Shown: positions 57,867 to 64,000 of the stretch, piece after piece
Numbering within the stretch: the stretch's first letter is position 1
How the letters are laid out: every line of letters begins with the position of its first letter
DNA from: Curtobacterium sp. MCJR17_020
GTDB lineage: Bacteria > Actinomycetota > Actinomycetes > Actinomycetales > Microbacteriaceae
Assembly (NCBI RefSeq): GCF_003234365.2
Contig: NZ_CP126260.1
Coordinates: 620,001-684,000 of the forward strand
Reading direction: 5' to 3'
DNA: 64,000 bases
Notes under the pieces: generated by a model
Told to the model about the DNA's origin: nothing
What the model saw: only the letters and a program-made list of their open reading frames with translations
Database searches by the model: none
Translations under genes and position numbers: made by a program

Positions 57867-58982
57867 ATGACCGAAGCCCTCGAGAACCCAGCCGACCAGT
57901 CCGCCCGTGTCGTCGTCATCGGTGCGGGGCAGGCCGGACTGTCGGTGGGATACCACCTGCGCCGCCTGGGGCTCGTGCCCGGCACCGACCTGGTGCTGCT
58001 CGATCGTGCCCCGAGCACGGGTGGCGCCTGGCAGTTCCGGTGGGAGGCCCTGCGGCTCGGCGCGGCGCACCGCGTGCACGACCTGCCGGGGATGCGGGCG
58101 ATGGGGCTGCAGTTCGACGACGCCGACCGGTCACGACCCGCCCGGGACGTCGTGGGGGAGTACTACCGGCGGTTCGAGCAGCACTACGACCTGCGGGTCC
58201 GGCGTCCGGTCTCGGTGCCGTCGGTCTCGCGCACCGTGGACGGTCGACTGTGCGTCACGACCCGCTCTGCCGACGGCACCGAGACCCGGATCCGCGCCGA
58301 CGTCGTGGTGAACGCATCGGGCACGTGGGGCACGCCGTTCGTGCCGTGGTACCCGGGCCGAGGCGCGTTCCGCGGACGACAGCTCGACACGACCGAGTAC
58401 CGCAGCGCCGCGGAGTTCGCCCGGCAGGACGTCGTCGTGGTCGGCGGCGGGACGAGTGCCATCGGTTTCCTGCTCGAACTCGACGGTGTCGCGCGGTCCA
58501 CCCACTGGTTCACCCGACGGCCGATGGTGTGGGCGGACTCGTCGTCGCTCGACCTCGAGTCGGCGGTCGCAGCGGTCGACGAGCAGGACCGGGCCGCCCG
58601 TGCCGGCGAGGTGCTGCCGAGCATCGTGAGCGGCACGGGCGTACCGGTCTCGCGGCGGATCCGGGCGGGCATCGACCGCGGGGTCCTGCGCGACCAGCCG
58701 ATGTTCACCCGGATGGACGAGACCGGCGTGGTGACGGCCGACGGCACGCACGTGCACGCCGACGCGGTGCTCTGGGCGACCGGGTTCCGGGCCGACCTGC
58801 GGCACCTCGCGCCGCTGCACCTGCGGACCGCGGCCGGCGGGGTCGTCGTGGCGGACGGGCGCTCGGTCGACGAGCCGCGGTTGTTCCTGGCGGGATACGG
58901 GCCGCAGGCGTCGACGATCGGGGCGAACCGGGCCGGACGGCTCATCGCCCGCCAGGTGATGGACGTGCTCGCCGCCGCGTGA
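57867..58982 (+). CDS. FAD-dependent oxidoreductase (flavin monooxygenase-like)
   Basis: 371 aa. FAD Rossmann motif VVVIGAGQAGLSVGYHLRRLG with GGAWQFRW, a second nucleotide site VVVVGGGTSAIGFLLEL for NADPH, and a C-terminal ATGF-type block VLWATGFRADLRHL plus LAGYGPQASTIGANRAGRLI. This is the build of group-B flavin monooxygenases/thioredoxin-reductase-like oxidases. ATG 57867 preceded by AGGAGA; a longer frame from 57711 is not supported. Substrate unknown; no obvious operon partners. Confidence 0.88.
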   Translation: MTEALENPADQSARVVVIGAGQAGLSVGYHLRRLGLVPGTDLVLLDRAPSTGGAWQFRWEALRLGAAHRVHDLPGMRAMGLQFDDADRSRPARDVVGEYYRRFEQHYDLRVRRPVSVPSVSRTVDGRLCVTTRSADGTETRIRADVVVNASGTWGTPFVPWYPGRGAFRGRQLDTTEYRSAAEFARQDVVVVGGGTSAIGFLLELDGVARSTHWFTRRPMVWADSSSLDLESAVAAVDEQDRAARAGEVLPSIVSGTGVPVSRRIRAGIDRGVLRDQPMFTRMDETGVVTADGTHVHADAVLWATGFRADLRHLAPLHLRTAAGGVVVADGRSVDEPRLFLAGYGPQASTIGANRAGRLIARQVMDVLAAA

Positions 58983-58989
58983 GCTGGTC

Positions 58990-59049
58990 AACCTCGCACC
59001 GTGCGAGGTGCCGCGCGAACGGTGCGAGGTTCCGGACACCGTGCGAGCC
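58990..59049. repeat. Hairpin array of GTGCGAGG units
   Basis: AACCTCGCACCG (58990-59001) is the exact complement of CGGTGCGAGGTT (59020-59031), and CCTCGCAC-C-GTGCGAGG forms an inner dyad; a third CCGTGCGAG follows at 59039. The unit lies in the convergent gap after the flavoprotein gene and could act as terminator or REP-like element. Confidence 0.6.
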
Positions 59050-59140
59050 ACACGGGCACGCACCGAGTACGGAAGCTCGCACGTTACGAGCCACCGCGGT
59101 ACGCGGCGCGACGCGGCGGCGCAGGGCGGCGCAGGGCGGG

Positions 59141-59581
59141 TCAGGCGGGCAGGGGCTCCTGCACGCCACGACGGCGACGGGACGCCGCCAGGAACACCGC
59201 GTCGAGCGAGAACCGCCCGGGTCCGGTCAGTGCCACAACGAGCGACCCGACCGCCAGGACGAGCACGTACTCGAACCCGCCGTCCTGCGAGAAGAACCCG
59301 GCGGTCGCGTGTGCCAACAGCCCGGCGACGACCATGTCGACGGCGAGCAGGACGCCCACGACGCGGGTCGCGATGCCGAGCACGAGCAGCACGCCGCCGA
59401 CGAGTTCGAGGCCGGCCACCAGGGGCGCGGCGACGTCGGCGAGCGGGACGCCCATGCCGGAGAAGCCCTGGGCGACGTTCGGGATGCCCTGGGCGAACTT
59501 CTGCGCGCCGTGGGCGATGAACACCACCCCGAGGACGATGCGGAGCGCGGTCAGGCCGATGGAGGTCGATGTCGTTCGCAT
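59141..59581 (-). CDS. DoxX family membrane protein
   Basis: 146 aa, four transmembrane helices. DoxX pattern: TALRIVLGVVFIAHGAQKFAQGIP, MGVPLADVAAPLVAGLELVGGVLLVLGIATRVVGVLL, then DGGFEYVLVLAVGSLVVALTGPGRFSLD. Family members belong to oxidase/oxidoreductase-related membrane proteins, function mostly unclear. ATG 59581 is 8 bases after TAGCTT on this strand, preferred over 59605. Confidence 0.9.
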   Translation of the reverse strand: MRTTSTSIGLTALRIVLGVVFIAHGAQKFAQGIPNVAQGFSGMGVPLADVAAPLVAGLELVGGVLLVLGIATRVVGVLLAVDMVVAGLLAHATAGFFSQDGGFEYVLVLAVGSLVVALTGPGRFSLDAVFLAASRRRRGVQEPLPA

Positions 59582-59690
59582 GGCCACGAAGCTAACCGGT
59601 GACACGTCATCGATGCCCCTCGTTCGGGGGTCTGCCCGGACATCACCAGAACATGCCCAGGCTGGGGTCCGCCGAAGGGCGGACCCGCTC

Positions 59691-59936
59691 TCAGGAACCC
59701 GAGGTGTCCGTGCCGCGGCCGGTCTGCTGCTGCAGGCGGTCGATGTGCTCCGAGGCCTCGGCCTTGGTCAGGTCGGCGGAGAGCTCCTCGCCGGCTTCGC
59801 GGGCCAGGGTGTCGAGGTAGCTGCGCTGCGGTCCGGTCATCGGCTCGTCACCGGTGACCCACTGCTCGGGGTCCTTGCTCGCGTCGGTCGACGGGTCCGG
59901 ACGGGCGCCGCCGAGGGTCTCTTCTGCATCACTCAT
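59691..59936 (-). CDS. DUF3072 family protein
   Basis: 81 aa. MTGPQRSYLDTLAREAGEELSADLTKAEASEHIDRLQQQTGRG matches the DUF3072 core, a short domain of unknown role in actinobacteria and other soil bacteria. Acidic N terminus. ATG 59936 is 7 bases after TAGCGT (this strand), a leaderless pattern. Stands alone. Confidence 0.85.
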   Translation of the reverse strand: MSDAEETLGGARPDPSTDASKDPEQWVTGDEPMTGPQRSYLDTLAREAGEELSADLTKAEASEHIDRLQQQTGRGTDTSGS

Positions 59937-59990
59937 GCCGAGGACGCTACGCCGCACCTCCGACGCATCCCGCAGGCGGCGTGTCCCCCG

Positions 59991-60746
59991 TCAGACCGGC
60001 GTGGCCGAGTACCGCACCAGGTCCGGGCCGACCGCACTCGTGGCGATCGGCACGGTCCGTCCCTCGCGCCGGACCCAGATCGTCGCGGCCTGCTCGTCGA
60101 TCCGCTCGACCTCGTGCAGCGAGCCGTCGAGCAGCACGGTCGCGGACACCACGACACGGCCACTCGACGGCCGCGGCGGCAGACCGGGGACGTCGTCGTC
60201 GTACGCCGCGTACTCGCCGGGCTGCAGGAACGGGGACACCGGAGCGGTCACGACCTCGAAGCCCTCGTCGACCTCGGCGACCGCCACGAGCCGCACCGCC
60301 TGGTCCGTCGGCAGGGGGACGTCGACCACCCAGGGCGCCTCGGAACCGGCCAGTGCGCGGAAGGCGGGCCGACCGTCGGGGGCGAGTCGTGCCTCCAGGC
60401 CGTCGATCCGGACCCGTCCGCGACCGCGCGAATCGGCGTAGAGACCCGGCTCGATGCCGGACTGCCGCGCCTCGAGCCGGGTGATGACCACGCGGTCCGG
60501 GCGGTACCAGTCGCGCAGCGTCGACGGGTCCACCCAGCCGACGCTGGGGACGCCGCGCGAGAGCGCTGCCGACTCGTCGGCGGCGCGCTCGTCGAGCGCG
60601 CCGAGGGGGTGTTCGCCGCGCACGGCGACGAGTCCTTCGTGGCGGCTGCCCGCGACGGGCTCGTGGTCCAGCACCTCGACGCGCTTCGACACCTTGCCGC
60701 CGTGGCCGTCGAACGTGGCGAACGTCCGCAGGTCGGTGATCGTCAT
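59991..60746 (-). CDS. Unknown 251-aa cytoplasmic protein downstream of the APC permease
   Basis: Not recognised. 251 aa, beta-rich, no signal or membrane helix. Ordered pieces such as RVEVLDHEPVAGSRHEGLVAV, DRVVITRLEARQSGIEPGLYAD and DQAVRLVAVAEVDEGFEVV suggest repeated small beta-domains. The ATG at 60746 is 11 bases after the permease stop; TAGCAT 8 bases upstream overlaps that stop region, so it may have its own leaderless promoter. Conserved motif or family could not be named. Confidence 0.7.
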   Translation of the reverse strand: MTITDLRTFATFDGHGGKVSKRVEVLDHEPVAGSRHEGLVAVRGEHPLGALDERAADESAALSRGVPSVGWVDPSTLRDWYRPDRVVITRLEARQSGIEPGLYADSRGRGRVRIDGLEARLAPDGRPAFRALAGSEAPWVVDVPLPTDQAVRLVAVAEVDEGFEVVTAPVSPFLQPGEYAAYDDDVPGLPPRPSSGRVVVSATVLLDGSLHEVERIDEQAATIWVRREGRTVPIATSAVGPDLVRYSATPV

Positions 60747-60757
60747 GACGTCAGATG

Positions 60758-62968
60758 CTACGACTCGTCGCCCCGGCGCGGCGAGGTCGGCACGAGCGCG
60801 TGCAGCTCGCCGGTGCACTGCGCGGGGTCGACGCCCTCTGCGGGACCGGCCGGACGGGTCGCGCGACGTGGCTGCAGGCTGTTCCGCTGCGCGGACCGGG
60901 CCAGGCGATCGTCGACGACACCGTCGACCGGCGCTCCGGCCGAGCCGGCGAGGGACCGGCGGAGCGGCGGCCGCACGGGCTCGCCGCGACGTTCCTGGCC
61001 GGGGAGCGGACGCGACCGGCGGCCGTACAGCAGTTCGGACGAGTCGAGCAGCCACGGCACCAGCGCGACGGTGACGCCGTGCACGAGCAGGAGCTTCTTG
61101 CGGATGCGACGGCCGCGGTGGTTGTGGAGCAGGCCCTCCCACCAGTGGCCGACGATGAAGATCGGCGTGTAGACGGTGACGACCTCGGAGCCGTGCTCGA
61201 GTCGGTGCGCCTTGATGTACTTGATGAGCGGCATCGAGATGTCGCGGTACGGGCTCGGCACGATGGTCAACGGCATCCGGATGCCGTACTCGGCCCACTG
61301 GTCGCGCAGGTGCTGGGCGTCGGCGTCGTCGATCGCCACGTGGACCGCCTCGCAGCTGGCGTGCTCGGCGGCGATCGCGTAGTCGAGGGCCTTGAGCACG
61401 GGCTTCTGCAGCTTGTTCACGAGCACGACGGCGTGGTCACCGGTGGCGCCGAACTCGGTCTCGACGTCGGCCTCGATCTCGTGCGAGACGTCGCGGTAGT
61501 AGCGGTTCACGCCGAGCATGAGCACGTACAGGATCGGCATGATCAGGAACACGAGCCAGGCGCCGTGCGTGAACTTGGTGATCGTGACGATGACCAGGAC
61601 GACCAGGGTGAACGTGGCACCGATCGCGTTGATGGTGCGGGAGCGCACCACCTGCGCGCGGTTGACGGACGGGTCGGCGGTGCCGGACCGGTCCGCGCGC
61701 AGCAGACGCGTCCAGTGCACGACCATGCCCGTCTGCCCGAGCGTGAACGACACGAAGACGCCGATGATGTAGAGCTGGATGAGGCTCGTGACGTTCGCCC
61801 GGTACACCACGAGCAGCGCTGCAGCGACGAGCGCCAGCAGGATGACGCCGTTCGAGTAGATGAGCCGGTCGCCGCGGGTGGACAGGGCCTTCGGGGCGTA
61901 CGAGTCGCGGGCCAGGATCGAGCCGAGCAGCGGGAACCCGTTGAACGCCGTGTTCGCGGCGAGGAGCAGGACCGCGGCCGTCGTCGCCTGGATGACGAAG
62001 AACAGCACCGAGTTGTCACCGAACGTCGCCGCCGCGATCTGTGCGATCAGGGAGCGCTGCGGCGTCGTGGCGCAGTCCGCGAACCCCTGCAGGTCGCAGG
62101 CGCGTTCGGCGTAGTGCACGCGGGACACGAGCGCGAGCGTGATGAGCCCGATGAACAGGACGATCGCGATGCCGCCCATCGCCACCAGGGTCGCCTGCGC
62201 GTTCTTGATCTTCGGGCGCCGGAAGGCCTGCACGCCGTTCGCGATGGCCTCGACGCCGGTCAGGGCCGAGCAGCCGGAGGCGAAGGCACGGAGGAGCAGC
62301 AGGATGAACGCCGCCTGCGTGGTGTGCTCCACGTTGTCGACGGTGTACCCGGCTGACTCGGCGACCGGGGCGTGCCCGGCGGCGACCCGGATCAGGCCGG
62401 TGACGACCATCACGAAGACCGACGCCACGAACAGGTAGGTGGGGATGGCGAAGGCCTTGCTCGACTCCCGCACGCCGCGCAGGTTCGTGGCGGCGAGGAG
62501 CACGACGAACACGAGCGCGAGTTCGACGCGGACGTCGTTCAGCATCGGCAGCGCCGAGATGATGTTGTCCACGCCGGAGGCCACCGACACCGCGACCGTC
62601 ATCACGTAGTCGACGAGCAGTGCGCTCGCGACGACCAGCCCGGCCTTCTCGCCGAGGTTCCGGTGTGCGACCTCGTAGTCGCCGCCGCCGGACGGGTAGG
62701 CCTTGATGAGCTGCCGGTACGACGCGACGACGACCACGAGCAGCAGCACGACGAGCGCGGCCACCCACGGTGCGAACGTCAGGAACGACATCCCGCCGAG
62801 CAGCAGGATCATCAGCAGTTCCTGCGGTGCGTACGCGACGGAGGACAGCGGGTCACTCGCGAAGATCGGCAGTGCCAGGTGCTTCGGGAGGAGCTGTCCT
62901 TCGAGCTTCTCGGAGGGGAGGGGATCCCCGATCAGTCGCGCTTTCAGCGACCGGACCTCGTTCGTCAC
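60758..62968 (-). CDS. APC family permease (KimA/YdaO-like potassium or amino-acid transporter)
   Basis: 736 aa. About 12 helices in the first 480 residues, opening LALPIFASDPLSSVAYAPQELL, with YPSGGGDYEVAHRNLGEKAGLVV in the substrate region, then a cytoplasmic domain (HAVVLVNKLQKPVLKALDYAIAA...) as in KimA, the c-di-AMP-responsive potassium importer of Bacillus. The last 90 residues are Arg/Pro-rich. GTG 62968 is 8 bases after TAGGTT; TTG 62977 is the alternative longest start. No ydaO-type riboswitch is visible in the 140-base gap to merR. Confidence 0.88.
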   Translation of the reverse strand: MTNEVRSLKARLIGDPLPSEKLEGQLLPKHLALPIFASDPLSSVAYAPQELLMILLLGGMSFLTFAPWVAALVVLLLVVVVASYRQLIKAYPSGGGDYEVAHRNLGEKAGLVVASALLVDYVMTVAVSVASGVDNIISALPMLNDVRVELALVFVVLLAATNLRGVRESSKAFAIPTYLFVASVFVMVVTGLIRVAAGHAPVAESAGYTVDNVEHTTQAAFILLLLRAFASGCSALTGVEAIANGVQAFRRPKIKNAQATLVAMGGIAIVLFIGLITLALVSRVHYAERACDLQGFADCATTPQRSLIAQIAAATFGDNSVLFFVIQATTAAVLLLAANTAFNGFPLLGSILARDSYAPKALSTRGDRLIYSNGVILLALVAAALLVVYRANVTSLIQLYIIGVFVSFTLGQTGMVVHWTRLLRADRSGTADPSVNRAQVVRSRTINAIGATFTLVVLVIVTITKFTHGAWLVFLIMPILYVLMLGVNRYYRDVSHEIEADVETEFGATGDHAVVLVNKLQKPVLKALDYAIAAEHASCEAVHVAIDDADAQHLRDQWAEYGIRMPLTIVPSPYRDISMPLIKYIKAHRLEHGSEVVTVYTPIFIVGHWWEGLLHNHRGRRIRKKLLLVHGVTVALVPWLLDSSELLYGRRSRPLPGQERRGEPVRPPLRRSLAGSAGAPVDGVVDDRLARSAQRNSLQPRRATRPAGPAEGVDPAQCTGELHALVPTSPRRGDES

Positions 62969-63074
62969 GAGCGGCAAACCTACTCAGTTCCGGGCGGGAG
63001 TCAACACGGGTGCCCGAGTGGTCATTCCCGGTCGGTCGCGTGTCGTCGACTCCGCACCCCGATCACCTCCTGCA

Positions 63075-63091
63075 GTTGACGCTGCGTCAAC
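63075..63091. promoter_or_regulatory. Probable MerR-type operator (GTTGACGC-T-GCGTCAAC)
   Basis: A perfect 17-base dyad centred at 63083, four bases before the -10 TACGGT (63095-63100), which itself is 7 bases before the merR ATG. It probably serves autoregulation by the MerR protein. The GTTGACG half-sites are the same as in the 42771 palindrome but with 3 extra central bases. Confidence 0.7.
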
Positions 63092-63107
63092 CTCTACGGT
63101 GGGCTGC

Positions 63108-63527
63108 ATGAGGGATCCGTCAGACATCGCCACCGCAGCTGCGAAAGCACCCCACGGCATCGCCGACGTGGCGCGATCCGCCGGGGTGTCGAGCCGCACG
63201 CTCCGCCACTACGACGCCATCGGACTGCTGCCGGCCACCGCGGTCGGCGACGGCGGACTCCGCCGCTACGACGACCGGGCACTCGTCCGGCTGCAGCGCA
63301 TCCTGCTGCTGCGCGGCCTCGGCCTCGGGCTGCCCGACATCCGCCGGGACCTCGACGGCGAGCAGGACGACGCCGCCGCCCTCACCGCGCACGTCGCCTG
63401 GCTCGAACGCGAGCGGGACCGCCTCGCCCGGCAGCTCGCCGCCGTGCGCACGACCATCACCAGGATCGAGAACGGGGAGCGTCTGACGGTGGCCGCCGCG
63501 TTGGACGGGTTCGCACCCGTGCCGTGA
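63108..63527 (+). CDS. MerR family transcriptional regulator
   Basis: 139 aa. Winged helix HGIADVARSAGVSSRTLRHYDAIGLLPAT, then GGLRRYDDRALVRLQRILLLRGLGLGLPDIRRDL, then the dimerisation coiled coil HVAWLERERDRLARQLAAVRTTI. It stops soon after the coiled coil (ALDGFAPVP), so it lacks a larger effector domain such as TipAS. ATG follows TACGGT by 7 bases (leaderless). It is divergent from the APC permease and may control it or only itself. Confidence 0.92.
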   Translation: MRDPSDIATAAAKAPHGIADVARSAGVSSRTLRHYDAIGLLPATAVGDGGLRRYDDRALVRLQRILLLRGLGLGLPDIRRDLDGEQDDAAALTAHVAWLERERDRLARQLAAVRTTITRIENGERLTVAAALDGFAPVP

Positions 63528-63591
63528 CGGAAACAGGTTCCGGTCACGACACCACGGATCGGCGTGGTGCTGTGTCCGGAACCTGGTTCCG
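63528..63591. terminator. Large imperfect hairpin between convergent genes
   Basis: Arms 63528-63555 and 63564-63591 are complementary at most of 28 positions (CGGAAACAGGTTCCGG with CCGGAACCTGGTTCCG at the base). It starts right after the merR stop and separates it from the leftward gene at 63657. Confidence 0.7.
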
Positions 63592-63656
63592 TGGGTGGGG
63601 CGGTGCGACGGGCGGCCGGGAGGCACGGGGCGCGACCGCCTGTCGGCCGCGGGCCG

Positions 63657-64000
63657 TCAGAGCGACTTGCGCAGGGCCTCCAGGCCGTCACGCAGACGCG
63701 TCACGGTGTCCGCACGGAGCGTGCCGCGGGTCGCACGACGGCGCAGGTCCGCGCGGACCTGCTGCCGGAACGACGACAGCGCCATCTCGAGCTCGCGCAG
63801 GGCGCGGGCGCTCTCCGACGGGACCGAGACGGGGTCCTCGTGGGAACCGGTGCCGGGGCTCTCCGCCGAGGCGGCGAGGTCGGCACGGAGGGAGCGCATC
63901 GCCTCGCCGACCGAGGCGCGGACGCCGTCGGCCAGGGACTTCACCGAGTCGGCGACCCCGGACTCGACCGCAGCGATCTCGTCGGCACGGGCCGCGAGTT
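63657..64000 (-). CDS. C-terminal part of a coiled-coil protein (partial, continues past the window)
   Basis: At least 114 residues; the frame is open to the right edge, so the ATG at 63944 is internal. Almost entirely helical with heptad-like pattern (VADSVKSLADGVRASVGEAMRSL, SARALRELEMALSSFRQQVRADLRRR, ADTVTRLRDGLEALRKSL). No family recognised; such tails occur on many actinobacterial coiled-coil proteins. Confidence 0.7.
   Translation of the reverse strand, partial: LAARADEIAAVESGVADSVKSLADGVRASVGEAMRSLRADLAASAESPGTGSHEDPVSVPSESARALRELEMALSSFRQQVRADLRRRATRGTLRADTVTRLRDGLEALRKSL

Noticed and set aside
62969..63074. ydaO-type c-di-AMP riboswitch ahead of the KimA-like permease
   Set aside because: The gap to merR is only about 140 bases, and no conserved ydaO core was seen; the permease start looks leaderless.
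1..64000. tRNA, rRNA, tmRNA or CRISPR loci
   Set aside because: I looked for GGTTCGAAT-type T-arms, rRNA signatures and short regular repeats and found none.
1..64000. Insertion sequences, integrases or prophage genes
   Set aside because: No transposase, recombinase or phage structural protein is encoded by any plausible gene.

Overview
The window is about 70% G+C, densely coded, with many ATGA/GTGA/TTGA gene overlaps, GTG/TTG starts and many genes whose -10 hexamer lies 6-8 bases before the start codon (leaderless mRNAs). This, the split PurS/PurQ/PurL enzyme, DUF3073 next to purM, a DtxR/IdeR-type iron box and LAxTG surface anchors point to a Gram-positive actinobacterium, most likely Microbacteriaceae and perhaps Curtobacterium (an inference from gene content, not a search). 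I saw no rRNA, tRNA, CRISPR, insertion sequence or prophage.

Layout. 1-9.1 kb is one strand of a surface-polysaccharide locus: end of an unidentified gene, hexapeptide acyltransferase, CgeB-like glycosyltransferase, an HxRRGD fucosyltransferase-like protein, a flippase, a core-2/I-branching-type glycosyltransferase, gmd and fcl (GDP-mannose to GDP-L-fucose), and a DUF4012 membrane protein. 9.5-17.4 kb holds cell-surface proteins: a small and a giant (1,857 aa, 15 tandem Ig-like repeats) protein, both ending in LAFTG sorting signals, a VanZ-like protein and two tandem 109-aa paralogues of unknown function. 17.5-26.7 kb is mixed metabolism and stress: two SDRs, an SRAP/HMCES protein, two related membrane proteins, Ohr, a frameshifted YchJ-like gene, aroE, an iron-siderophore binding lipoprotein under an iron box, DUF1304, chorismate mutase, a lactonase-type propeller and a GNAT.

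Purine genes are scattered through the right half: purS-purQ-purL plus a D-2-hydroxyacid dehydrogenase (26.7-31.0 kb), purD-purC (48.8-50.9 kb), purF and divergent purM (54.7-57.4 kb). Between them lie a PadR/MFS efflux pair, a CtaG-like protein, an acyltransferase-3, a Fur-family regulator with catalase, a NodA-like acyltransferase followed by a decayed copy of its own 3' end, a five-gene cassette (small secreted peptide, lipoprotein, peptidoglycan-binding protein, ABC ATPase, permease), a two-domain VOC protein behind a perfect 26-bp palindrome, signal peptidase I, an AraC regulator, a GAF-SpoIIE phosphatase and an 861-aa LuxR/MalT-like regulator. The right end carries a flavin monooxygenase-like protein, DoxX, DUF3072, a KimA-like APC permease, a MerR regulator and a truncated coiled-coil gene.

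Most promising for follow-up: the secreted peptide/ABC cassette (39.0-42.7 kb), the NodA-like gene and its duplicated tail, the paired 109-aa genes with clustered GTACCCC sites, and a family of three very long perfect inverted repeats at gene ends that share a CGGGAGGC core.
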